Part shown: one piece after another, positions 38,353 through 46,327 of the stretch
How positions within the stretch are numbered: position 1 is the first letter of the stretch
Layout of the letters: the number at the start of each line of letters is the position of its first letter
Assembly (NCBI GenBank): GCA_001421185.1
Contig: LJKK01000134.1
Coordinates: 40,047-104,046 of the forward strand
Length of the DNA stretch: 64,000 nucleotides
From: Methanomassiliicoccales archaeon RumEn M1
GTDB taxonomy: Archaea > Thermoplasmatota > Thermoplasmata > Methanomassiliicoccales > Methanomassiliicoccaceae
Direction of reading: 5' to 3'
Made by a program: the position numbers and the translations under genes
Notes under the pieces: model-generated
Told to the model about the DNA's origin: nothing
Database searches by the model: none
Seen by the model: the letters and a program-made list of their open reading frames with translations, nothing else

Positions 38353-39881
38353 TCAGTGGTACGCCTGGTCGTCCTGCCTGTGCTCGTTCCAGAAATAGTA
38401 GGGGGACTTCTCCTTCTGCGCCGATGAGATGTCGGTGCCCAGCCCCCGCATGTACGAACCGTAGCGCGCCTTTATCTGTTCCTCGACCGGACGGCTGCGA
38501 CGCACCGCCGCGGCGACGTGCTTCTCGTCGATCACAGGGTCCGAGTTGGCGACCGCCAGGTCTCCCGCCGAGCGGACCAGCCCTCCCAGTTCGCGAAGTC
38601 TCAAGGTCAGCGATCCATCGCGGCCGTCCAGGACCTTGGCCCGAAGCCTCGCCTCCCTGATGACGGCCTCCACCGCCGCCAAGTTGGCATGCGGTATGCG
38701 GCCGTCGGTGACTATCTCCTGGGCTATGAACTGGGCCAGCAGGGCGCGGTTGGCCGGTGAGTCCTCCATGGTCGTTTCGACCAGGATCTCGTACCCGTCG
38801 CCGCTGATCCGGGAGCGCAGGGGCGAGAGCACCTGTTCCAGGTCCTGTATGTTGCACGCCGCCACTAGGATGAAATCGGCCGGTACGGCGTCCACGCGCA
38901 CCGAGGCGCCGGCCGATTGCGGGTTCCGCCCGGCGATGGGGAACCGCCTCTCCTGCATGGCCGTGAGGATGAAGCGCTGCGTTGGGCCCAGATGAGATAT
39001 CTCGTCCAGGAACAGCACGCCCTGGTGCGCTTCGTGTATGGCGCCAGGGACCACCCTCTCGTAAGGAGGCGTGCCCAGCTGCCCGTGGCCGCCGAAGGGG
39101 TCGTGGCGGACGTCGCCCAGCAGTTCCGTCTCCGACGCTCCGGTCGACAGAACGAAGGGATTGCGGTCCATGGGCACGATGACCTTGCGGGGATTGAGCT
39201 TCTCGATCTCCCTCCTCCGCTCCAGCGCCTTCTGGTCGAGCACGCGGATCATGTCGCCGCTTCGCTCGAACACCACCACCTCCTCCTTGTCGAACCGTTT
39301 GCGGGTGGTGGTCACCCTTTCCTTGCCGGTGGGGAAGGGAGCGGCCCCGGCCATGGACTCCATCAGCCCGCCCAGGATGTCCCCGAAGGGTTGCCGGCCT
39401 GCGGGCCCATGTCGATCTTGGCCTTCTCACAGCTGGGGCAGAACCGCTCCGAGGGCAACGAGTAAGCGCCGCAGCTGCGGCACCGGTAGCCCAGGCGCTC
39501 GGCCACGTTCACGGGCGCGGCCTCCGGCCGTATCAACTCGCCCTCGGCGGAGCCTTTAGACTCCCTCTCTCGGAGGACCTCCGCCTCGCCTCTCACCTCC
39601 ACCAGCGGCCGCTCTGGGTTCTCCGGGTTGTGTACCACCCGGACCTCCTCGGTCGGCCGGGGGAGGTGAAGGGCGAGCGCCTGCGCGATCATCGACTTGC
39701 CCGTGCCCGGAGGGCCCACCAGCAGAAGGTGCCTCCTCTGCTTGGCGGCTATCCGGGCCAGTTCCACTGCTTCATCCTGGCCGATGACCCGCTTGAGCGG
39801 GTCCGCTGGTATCAGGATGTCTTCGGTGGTGGAGAGGCCGCGCAGGTCGGTCTCCCGGGACAGGTCGATCTTCTCGCTCAT
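38353..39881 (-). CDS. Lon/MoxR-like AAA+ ATPase with zinc ribbon and no protease domain, frame broken near 39389
   Basis: About 508 residues if repaired. The first part (39881 to 39363) has Walker A LVGPPGTGKSMIAQALALHL and an inserted zinc ribbon CRSCGAYSLPSERFCPSC. One C added to AACCCTTCGG gives GNPFGDILGGLMESMAG, leading directly into the second part. That part has GVLFLDEISHLGPTQRFIL (Walker B), AACNIQDLEQVLSPLRSR (sensor 1) and a lid domain. The arrangement resembles archaeal LonB or magnesium-chelatase-type ATPases. No Ser-Lys protease domain or membrane helices follow. It would act as a chaperone-like remodeller or an ATPase subunit of an unknown partner. Confidence 0.85.
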
Positions 39882-39887
39882 CGGGTC

Positions 39888-41246
39888 TCACTCGTTGAGG
39901 TCGTCCTTGGACCACACTTCCACCGAGGCGGGCTGCTTGGCGATGTTTCCCATCTTGGTGCCCACTATGGTGGCGATCTTCTTGTCGGAGGCGATGTCGA
40001 GTATGCGCTGGGTGACGATGCCGTCGAACACTACCGCGACCACGCCGGTGGCGTCGGCCTTGAGGGTGTTGACCAGCTCACGCACTGGAACCTCCTTGAG
40101 GAGCTCCATGCCAGCCCCCAGGATCTTGGCCTTGGAGGTGGAGCCGAGCTCGTTGATCATGGTCCTGAACTTCATCTGGTCCTCGGAGAGGTGCTTGCTC
40201 GGGGCTTCCTCGAACGGTTCCGGCTCAGCGGCGACAGGCTCGGGCTCGGCGACCGCATGGACGGGCTCCCGCTCGCGCTCCCGCTCCTTCTCATGGCGGG
40301 GGCGGGGCTCCCTCTTCTCGCGAGGCTCGCGGTGGGGCTTCTCGGCCTTCTCAGGCCTCTCCACATGGCGCTCAGGCTTCTCCGGCTCCGGCTCGGGACG
40401 CTCCTTTTCCACCGTCAGGCCGTACATCTCCATGTACTGCTCGCCGGGGATCTTGTTGCGCAGGCACTTCATGATCTGCTTCTGAGTGAGCTCCTCCACC
40501 TCCATGCCCCTCGGGGCCCGGGCCACGAAGTCCACCTCGGCCAGCTGGAACAGCTCGCGCAGGATGAGCTCGCCGCCGCGGTCGCCGTCCACGAAGGCGG
40601 TGATGACCCTCTCCTTGGACAGGTCGGCGATGGTGCGGGGGATGTTGGTGCCCTCCACGGCGATGGCGTTCTTGATGCCCGACTTGAGCAGGTTGAGGAC
40701 ATCGGAGCGGCCCTCCACGATGATGATGGCGTCGCTGTCCTGGACGTTGGGGCCGGCGGGCAGGTGCTCCTTGCCGAAGTGGGTGATCTCCTCCACCTGG
40801 ACGGACTGCCTCACGCTCTCGGTAAGGTCGATGCCAGAGGTCTTGGACTGCTTGATGAGGTCGGTAAGAAGGTCCCTGGCACGGTCGATGATCTTCTGCC
40901 TCTTGGAGACCCTGACGTCCTCGATGCTCAGGATGTTGATCTTGGCCTTGCACGGACCGACGCGGTCGATGGTCTCAAGGGCGGAGGCCAGGATGACCGT
41001 CTCCACCTGGTCGAGGCTGGAGGGGATGAGGACCTCCCCTTCCGACTTGCCTTGCTTGGAGCTGACCTCCACCTCGATGCGGCCTATGCGGCCGCTCTTC
41101 TGAAGGTCCCTGAGGTCAAGCTCATCACCGAGGAGCCCCTCGGTCTGACCGAATATTGCACCGACCACATCGGGCTTCTCGACGATACCATCGGCTTGAA
41201 GCCTCGCCTTGATCATGTACTTGGTGGTGCTAGGATCGATGTTCAT
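39888..41246 (-). CDS. dnaG: Archaeal DnaG-type primase
   Basis: A 452-residue archaeal DnaG homologue. The N-terminal family signature is STTKYMIKARLQADGIVEKPDVVGAIFGQTEGLLG. The Toprim domain has DAIIIVEGRSDVLNLLKSG, TAFVDGDRGGELILREL and VDFVARAPRG. A long, highly charged Glu/Pro/Arg linker (about 280-350) is unusual and probably disordered. A conserved C-terminal domain ends the protein. Archaeal DnaG is found with the exosome, where it binds poly(A)-rich RNA, and can also prime in vitro. A TATA-like gatataaag on the minus strand near 41256-41265 precedes the start. Confidence 0.95.
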   Translation of the reverse strand: MNIDPSTTKYMIKARLQADGIVEKPDVVGAIFGQTEGLLGDELDLRDLQKSGRIGRIEVEVSSKQGKSEGEVLIPSSLDQVETVILASALETIDRVGPCKAKINILSIEDVRVSKRQKIIDRARDLLTDLIKQSKTSGIDLTESVRQSVQVEEITHFGKEHLPAGPNVQDSDAIIIVEGRSDVLNLLKSGIKNAIAVEGTNIPRTIADLSKERVITAFVDGDRGGELILRELFQLAEVDFVARAPRGMEVEELTQKQIMKCLRNKIPGEQYMEMYGLTVEKERPEPEPEKPERHVERPEKAEKPHREPREKREPRPRHEKEREREREPVHAVAEPEPVAAEPEPFEEAPSKHLSEDQMKFRTMINELGSTSKAKILGAGMELLKEVPVRELVNTLKADATGVVAVVFDGIVTQRILDIASDKKIATIVGTKMGNIAKQPASVEVWSKDDLNE

Positions 41247-41668
41247 ATTGTATACCTCTTTATATCGTCATTGAAACGGTCGTCCTAGGGCCAGGATAAC
41301 GATGGCACTATCACTATGTATGGTCGGAGCCCAGCCGCCTGCTGTGCTCGACCCGCGACTGTTGTCGGGTTAAACCTCCCGTAGGTAGACGGGATGAGAT
41401 GGTGAGAGTGAACATGAAATCAGTCTAGGAGTAAACCGTTTCGGCCCAATAGGGGGAAATGGTGATTAAATACCTTTCGTTGGAAAAACAGTGTTGGCCA
41501 TTGGCCCCGGGGGCTGCGGTCCGAAAAACCCAACATTTGGTTGATCCTGATCGAAAGCGTACCATTGGTCCCTTCTCGCCCCATCCGATCCATGGAGCTA
41601 GAACGGGACGGGCTCTTCCATGAGCAGGATCCTTTTCGATCGGGCCCCAGCATCGTCGGTCGACGCTG
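41247..41668. other. Spacer with two adjacent hairpins
   Basis: About 420 bases without a gene. The dnaG promoter is at the left end. At 41352-41371 ACCCG/CGGGT can form a 5-bp stem. At 41378-41395 TCCCGT/ACGGGA forms a 6-bp stem with loop aggtag. They could be a terminator for the minus-strand gene at 41669 or part of a structured RNA. I found no further support for an RNA gene. Confidence 0.35.
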
Positions 41669-41857
41669 TCAACCGCCCGACGCCACGCGGACCGCCTTGA
41701 TGACATCGCCGTCGCCCAAGGGCTCGTCTATCGGTATGGGGACGCCATCCCGGAGAATGAGATAGGAATCGGGCCGGAGGCACAGTCGCTCCAGTGCCAC
41801 CATGGCGGTCGATGCCTCCACTTCCTTTCTCTCCTTGCCGATGATGATGGTGATCAT
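41669..41857 (-). CDS. Ubiquitin-like/ThiS-like small protein ending in Gly-Gly
   Basis: A 62-residue beta-grasp protein ending in VASGG. It has the strand pattern of MoaD/ThiS/SAMP proteins: MITIIIGKERKEVEAS, then LERLCLRPDSYLILRDG, PIPIDEPLGDGDVIKAVRVASGG. The free GG terminus fits activation by an E1-like enzyme, either for sulfur delivery (thiolation of tRNA, thiamine or molybdopterin) or for protein conjugation as an archaeal SAMP. No E1-like gene is nearby. The LarE sulfur transferase at 43 kb is another sulfur-related neighbour, but a functional link is inference. Confidence 0.8.
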   Translation of the reverse strand: MITIIIGKERKEVEASTAMVALERLCLRPDSYLILRDGVPIPIDEPLGDGDVIKAVRVASGG

Positions 41858-41965
41858 GTGGCCTCTTAACGCATCCTAGCGCACGTTCCCCATGGGAAGG
41901 GGATAGATGAAAGTTGCCTTGGCTCATCGGTCGAAGGGCCGCCGCGACCATGGCACGGAAAAACC

Positions 41966-41975
41966 CTTTTATATG
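41966..41975 (+). promoter_or_regulatory. Box A of tRNA-Ser
   Basis: The sequence cttttatatg lies about 27 bases before the first base of the tRNA, the expected distance for a transcript starting at or just before the mature 5' end. Confidence 0.65.
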
Positions 41976-41997
41976 GGCGCGCCTCTGCCATCCTCGG

Positions 41998-42104
41998 GCC
42001 GAGGTAGTCTAGTCCGGTAAGGCGGTGGTCTCGAAAGGACCGAGATCTCCGAGTTAACCACTGGCGGTTCCGCCACGGGAGTTCAAATCTCTCCCTCGGC
42101 GCCA
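41998..42104 (+). tRNA. tRNA-Ser(CGA) with an intron
   Basis: Acceptor stem GCCGAGG pairs with CCTCGGC. The discriminator is G and CCA is encoded (42102-42104). The anticodon stem GTGGT (42025-42029) pairs with ACCAC (42057-42061) only if a 20-base intron (42036-42055) is removed. The spliced loop is then CTCGAAA, with anticodon CGA at 42032-42034. The long variable arm (around TGGCGGTTCCGCCA) confirms the serine type. The T arm is GGGAG-TTCAAAT-CTCTC. A run of T follows directly as terminator. A box A is upstream. Confidence 0.93.
42036..42055 (+). other. 20-base tRNA intron at position 37/38
   Basis: The precursor can form the archaeal bulge-helix-bulge. The central 4-bp helix is CTCG (42030-42033) with CGAG (42050-42053). 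It is flanked by 3-base bulges AAA (42034-42036) and TTA (42054-42056), each cut after the second base. The outer helix is the anticodon stem. The inner intron helix is weak. Archaeal tRNA splicing endonuclease should remove it. Confidence 0.85.
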
Positions 42105-42111
42105 TTTTTAT
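42105..42111 (+). terminator. T-run terminator after tRNA-Ser
   Basis: The bases attttta directly after CCA form the kind of oligo-T tract at which archaeal RNA polymerase stops. Confidence 0.5.
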
Positions 42112-42128
42112 CACATTATCGGTCACGG

Positions 42129-42695
42129 TCACATCGGACCGTACTTGATCACGCCCTTCCCCATCACCCTGTCCTGCAGACGGTTGGCGAAATCCTCCAT
42201 GTCAGCCTGGAACGACGCTCCGAACCGCTCCTCCATGAAGGCCTGCGCCCCCTCGTGCATGGACATGTCGATCTCCGGTTCGACCACCCGGCCGAAGGCC
42301 GGGAACACGATGTCCTCTTCCTCCAGGATGTGGTGCCGCATGTGGGCGACCACGCCGTTGACGTTCTCCCGGAGGATGCTCACGTTCCAGTCGCGCACCC
42401 CTTGCTCGATGGCATCGGCATACGCCTTGGCCTGCCGGTGTTCGGACACCAGGTCGTCGATCTGCTCATGGAGGCGCTCATCGTTCGCGGGAGCGGCAGG
42501 GAACAGGAACCTCTCCTCCTTGCCGTGATGATATTGGTCCATGAACCTCTGCAGGAATTCGACCACCTCGGGGAGCGCGTCGCGGTGCTGGTCCCAGGAA
42601 TCGTTCTCGGCGATGTCGCTCATCACATCCAGCACCTGGCGGAGGATCCCATGGTCGTATGACAGAATGGTCGTGAAGATCTGCATGCCCATCAT
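42129..42695 (-). CDS. Hemerythrin-like (HHE) protein
   Basis: A protein of about 188 residues with a hemerythrin/HHE pattern: ILSYDHGILRQVLDVMSDI, QYHHGKEERFLFPA, SEHRQAKAYADAIE and MRHHILEEEDIVFPAF. These supply the His, Glu and Asp ligands for a di-iron site. The start is the Met at 42695 or 42686 (MMGMQIF); the longer reading is an Arg/Gly-rich shadow of the next gene. It is the third such protein in the window. The role is probably oxygen or nitric-oxide sensing or detoxification. Confidence 0.85.
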   Translation of the reverse strand: MMGMQIFTTILSYDHGILRQVLDVMSDIAENDSWDQHRDALPEVVEFLQRFMDQYHHGKEERFLFPAAPANDERLHEQIDDLVSEHRQAKAYADAIEQGVRDWNVSILRENVNGVVAHMRHHILEEEDIVFPAFGRVVEPEIDMSMHEGAQAFMEERFGASFQADMEDFANRLQDRVMGKGVIKYGPM

Positions 42696-42733
42696 TCGGC
42701 CTGTCGCATACTTATCGCTTTCCGGCCGTTCCC

Positions 42734-42955
42734 TCAGGAATGCGGGATGTGGTGCAGGACGGCCTCTCCCTCGACGTCCACCAGCTCCCGGACGATGTGC
42801 CCGTCGGGGCCGATCTCCGAGACCCTCACCCTCACGCAGGAGGCGGGGCGTCCCTGGAGGAAATCGCACAGCATCCTCTCCATGAACGCGCGCACATCCA
42901 GCACCTGCTCGTCGGTGTCGGCCCTGAAGTTCAGCGAGATGTTGTAGAGCGGCAT
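42734..42955 (-). CDS. Small conserved-looking hypothetical protein
   Basis: A 73-residue protein starting MPLYNISLNFRADTDEQVLD and containing MERMLCDFLQGRPASCVRVRVSEIGPDG. The alternating strand and helix pattern suggests a small alpha/beta fold. I do not recognise the family. It is 39 bases upstream of the hemerythrin-like gene on the same strand, so the two are probably co-transcribed. Confidence 0.55.
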   Translation of the reverse strand: MPLYNISLNFRADTDEQVLDVRAFMERMLCDFLQGRPASCVRVRVSEIGPDGHIVRELVDVEGEAVLHHIPHS

Positions 42956-43005
42956 GTACTCACCATGACCTTGGCTGACCGCCGTTTATTTAGTTTCGTG
43001 CTCGC

Positions 43006-43809
43006 TCATTCCTCGTCAGGCGCCTCGGACATGCTCCCCGAGCGGAGCCCCCTCAGGTCCGCGGCGACATAGATGAAGCCAAGGCGCCTCAGCTCTTCGA
43101 CGACCTCGTCGCATCTGTCGACCAGAGCGTTCAGATCGTCCCGAGGCACCTCGATCCGGGCCACCGTTCCGTGGTGCCTCACCCTGACGTTCATGAACCC
43201 GCGGTCCTTCAGCGCCTGCTCCGCCTCGCTCACCATACGCAGCGCTTCCTCGGTGATCTCCCGCCCGAACGGGATCCTGGTGGCCAGGCACGGACTCGAC
43301 GGCCTGTCCGCCGACGGCACCGAGAGCCTTCGGGACGATTCTCTGATCTCCTCCTTGCTCAGCCCGGCCTCCTGCAGCGGCGAGCGAATGCCCAGCTCGT
43401 TCAACGCCCGTCGGCCGGGGCGGTCCTCGTCCACGTCGTCGGCGTGGCTGCCGTCGACGACCGCATCGATGCCGCGCGCCCTGGCCTCCGCGAGTATGGA
43501 AGTGAAGACGAGCCTCTTGCAACGGTAACAGCGGTCCCGAGGGTTCGTTCGAAACCCAGGGTCGCTCAGCGGATCGGAGCGGACGATGACCGGCTCCACG
43601 CCCATGGCGCGGGCGGTCCGGACGGCGCATTCCGCATCATCGGCGGACATGATGGGAGAGACGTTCATCATGGCGACCGCGTCATCGCCCAGGACGTCCT
43701 TGGCCAGTTTGACAAGGAGTGCGCTGTCCACTCCGCCGGAATACGCCACCGCCACCCGGCCCATGGAGCGAAGCATCGCTCTGACTCGCTCCAGCTTCTC
43801 ATCGCTCAC
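43006..43809 (-). CDS. larE: ATP-dependent sulfur transferase LarE
   Basis: PP-loop ATP pyrophosphatase of about 267 residues that activates and thiolates the carboxylates of the nickel-pincer nucleotide precursor made by LarB. The PP-loop is AYSGGVDSALLVKLA. The family Cys segment is PRDRCYRCKRLVF, and PCLATRIPFGREI supplies a second conserved Cys. I place the start at the GTG of VSDEKLERVRAML, because the longer reading leaves almost no room for the promoters between it and the divergent larB. In LarE the conserved Cys can be the sulfur donor or hold a cluster. Divergent pairing with larB supports the assignment. Confidence 0.88.
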   Translation of the reverse strand: MSDEKLERVRAMLRSMGRVAVAYSGGVDSALLVKLAKDVLGDDAVAMMNVSPIMSADDAECAVRTARAMGVEPVIVRSDPLSDPGFRTNPRDRCYRCKRLVFTSILAEARARGIDAVVDGSHADDVDEDRPGRRALNELGIRSPLQEAGLSKEEIRESSRRLSVPSADRPSSPCLATRIPFGREITEEALRMVSEAEQALKDRGFMNVRVRHHGTVARIEVPRDDLNALVDRCDEVVEELRRLGFIYVAADLRGLRSGSMSEAPDEE

Positions 43810-43888
43810 GGCCTGCCATATGCCGGCGGCGGTATTATCGTTTGCCCGGCCACAATGAAAAAATAACCATATCACCTACGGCACCGCG

Positions 43889-44652
43889 ATGAGCGTGAGG
43901 GACGTCCTGGAAAAGCACCGGAAGGGGGAGATCGACGCCTCCGAGGCGGAGAGGCTGCTCCGCCTGGACTATGTCCGCACGATCGGAGAGCACACTCTCT
44001 TCGACACCCGGCGTGCGGAACGGAAGGGCGTTCCGGAGATCATCTACGGCGAGAGCAAGAGCGCCGATACCATCGCCGACATCATCGAGGGCGTCATGGC
44101 CGAGCGGGACGTCCTGCTGATCTCCCGGGCCTCCCCCCAGCAGTACGAGCGCGTACGCGCCAGGATACCGGATGCGAGATACGAGGACAGCGCCAGGATG
44201 ATCGTCCTGGACCGCAGGAGGGAGCGCGAGACGACCGGTCTCATAGGGCTTTTGGCGGCGGGCAGCTCCGACATCGCGGCGGCCGAGGAGGCCAGGGTGG
44301 TGGCCCAGGCCATGGGCTGCCGGGTGATGGCCGCATATGATGTGGGCATCGCCGCCTTCCACCGCTTCATCGGACCATTGCACGATATGCTGGAAGAGGG
44401 CGTGGACGCCTGGTGGTCGTGGCGGGCATGGAGGGCGCCCTCGCCTCCGTGGTATCGTCGCTGGCCGACGTCCCGGTCATAGGCGTACCGACCTCGGTCG
44501 GCTATGGCGTGGGGGAGGGCGGCAAGGCTGCTTTGGCCTCCATGCTGCAATCCTGCTCGCCAGGTCTCGTGACGGTCAACATCGACAATGGTGTCGGCGC
44601 CGGGATCACCGCTGCCCTCATAAGTATAAGATGCAGGCGTTCCCAACATTAG
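43889..44652 (+). CDS. larB: Nickel-pincer cofactor carboxylase LarB, frame broken near 44410
   Basis: Carboxylates nicotinic acid adenine dinucleotide in the synthesis of the nickel-pincer nucleotide. About 254 residues if repaired. The N-terminus [19 protein letters not shown] is family-typical. [12 protein letters not shown] and the AIR-carboxylase-like half with [24 protein letters not shown] follow. The frame breaks after EEGVDA. One C added to GACGCCTGG gives [20 protein letters not shown], and the -1 frame continues through [13 protein letters not shown] to the TAG at 44650. larE is divergent. The enzyme that uses the cofactor is not in the window. Confidence 0.9.
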
Positions 44653-44661
44653 GTCGGTCGT

Positions 44662-46317
44662 ATGGCGGTCATGGTAGGTAGGGCGGACAACAGGAAGGCG
44701 GCCGATCTGTTCTACGATCTGGCCCTGGCCATGGAGCTTCAGGGGGAGCATTGGAGGGCCAATAGCTATCTGAAGGCGGCCAGGAGCATCGAGGAGCTCA
44801 CGGAGAACCTCCGCTCGGTGAGCGAACGCGGAGAGCTGCGCCGGATCGAGGGCGTGGGGGAGAGCATCGAGGCCAAGGTGGAGGAGTTCCTCCGGACCGG
44901 GCACATAGAGGCGCTGGACAGCGTCCGAGGGCTGCTGCCCGAGGACCTTGAGCTGCTAAGGAGCATACCCTCGCTGGGGACGAGACGCCTCGCCGACCTC
45001 GACCTCCTCCTGGGCATCCGCTCGGTCGATGAACTCCTGCGCGCCATCTACGAGGGCCGATTGGCCGAGCTGCCCGAGTTCGGCGAGGAGGTGGAGCGGC
45101 GCACGCTGGAGCATCTGGTCTGGCGGCGCGAAGAGTCGGCCGAGGTGCCCGCGCCGTTCGCCATGCGCTCGGCCCAGCGCATCATCGATTTCCTGCGGCC
45201 ATCGCCCGGCCTGGAGCGCCTGGAGCTCACTGGCCCCTTGCGCCGCCGGGTGCCGGCGGTGGCCAACATCATGCTGCTGTTCTCCGCGCCCGCGACGGAG
45301 GACATCATCGCCCGCTTTGGTCTATGCCCCGAGATAACGGAGCTCTTGATGGTGGACAGGCAACAGGCGTTGGGCAAGACGACCTCGGGGGCGGTGTGCA
45401 TGCTGCGGGCCGTCGCCCCGGAAACGTTCGGCCTGGAACTGCTGAGGACCACCGGACCGGACATTTATGTGAGGGATATCGAGGCACTCCTGCGCGAGAA
45501 GAGCGTCCGTTTCTCCGCCAACCGCCGGGCGGCCACCGAGGGCGATGTGCTCGATGCGGTGCAAGCACCGTTGGTGATCCCGGAGATGAGGGGGCTGCCC
45601 GAAGCAAGGGCCTCGCCCGATGACCTCAGGGGCGACCTGCACATCCGCTCCTCCACCTTCGACGGCGGCCTGAGAGTCCTGGAGATGGCCGCCGCGGCCA
45701 AGGACCTGGGGCATGAGTACATATGCTTCTGCGATCGCCTCGGGGGCAGAAGATTGGACCCCGCTGCGTTGGAGCAGAGGAACGCCCTGATCGACGAGTC
45801 GGCCGATCTGCTCGGCATGACGATATTGAAGGGTGCTGAGGTGGACATCACGCCGGACGGCCGGCTGGACTTCCTGGCGGGACCGCTCGAAGACCTGGAC
45901 CTGGTCATCGCGTCGATCAACACGGCGCTGACCATGGACCGGGGGGAGATGACCGCCCGGATGCTAAAGGCGATGGAGGACCCGCTGATGGACGTCCTGG
46001 GCCACCCGACCAGCAGGGTGATCGGCCTGAGGGAGAGGATCCAGCTCGACCTTGACAAGGTCGCCCAGGCCGCCCTGGACGCCAATGTCGCGCTGGAGAT
46101 GAACACCTACCCGGACCGCATGGACCTCGATGCTGACACGGTCCGCTCGCTCGAGGCCCCCCCGCTCGTCGTTCTTGGGACCGAGGCCGCCTTCCCCAAC
46201 GAACTGACCTACTGGGAATGGGCCATCACGGCGGCAGGTCGGTCATGCCTCCCGCCCGAGCGGATATTGAACACCAGGCCCTACGAGCAGCTCAAGGGGC
46301 GGCGATGGAGAAGATGA
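44662..46317 (+). CDS. PolX-PHP protein with degenerate active sites
   Basis: A 551-residue protein with the full PolX layout. The 8-kDa-like N-terminus contains helix-hairpin-helix segments (RRIEGVGESIEAKVEEFL, IPSLGTRRLADLDLLLGI). A nucleotidyltransferase palm (about 165-310) and a C-terminal PHP domain (about 330-545) follow. The catalytic residues are missing. GSxRR...GDID is replaced by GPLRRRVPAVANIMLL, the third Asp segment reads VCMLRAV, and the PHP motif DLHxHS reads DLHIRSSTFDGG. The late metal site STDAH reads GTEAAF. The rest is well kept, so it may be a DNA-binding scaffold rather than an enzyme. It follows larB by nine bases. Confidence 0.85.
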   Translation: MAVMVGRADNRKAADLFYDLALAMELQGEHWRANSYLKAARSIEELTENLRSVSERGELRRIEGVGESIEAKVEEFLRTGHIEALDSVRGLLPEDLELLRSIPSLGTRRLADLDLLLGIRSVDELLRAIYEGRLAELPEFGEEVERRTLEHLVWRREESAEVPAPFAMRSAQRIIDFLRPSPGLERLELTGPLRRRVPAVANIMLLFSAPATEDIIARFGLCPEITELLMVDRQQALGKTTSGAVCMLRAVAPETFGLELLRTTGPDIYVRDIEALLREKSVRFSANRRAATEGDVLDAVQAPLVIPEMRGLPEARASPDDLRGDLHIRSSTFDGGLRVLEMAAAAKDLGHEYICFCDRLGGRRLDPAALEQRNALIDESADLLGMTILKGAEVDITPDGRLDFLAGPLEDLDLVIASINTALTMDRGEMTARMLKAMEDPLMDVLGHPTSRVIGLRERIQLDLDKVAQAALDANVALEMNTYPDRMDLDADTVRSLEAPPLVVLGTEAAFPNELTYWEWAITAAGRSCLPPERILNTRPYEQLKGRRWRR

Positions 46318-46327
46318 GGTACGCGCA

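Noticed and set aside
39630..41288. A 552-codon open frame opposite dnaG and the AAA+ gene
   Set aside because: Low-complexity Leu/Asp/His sequence complementary to two recognised genes.
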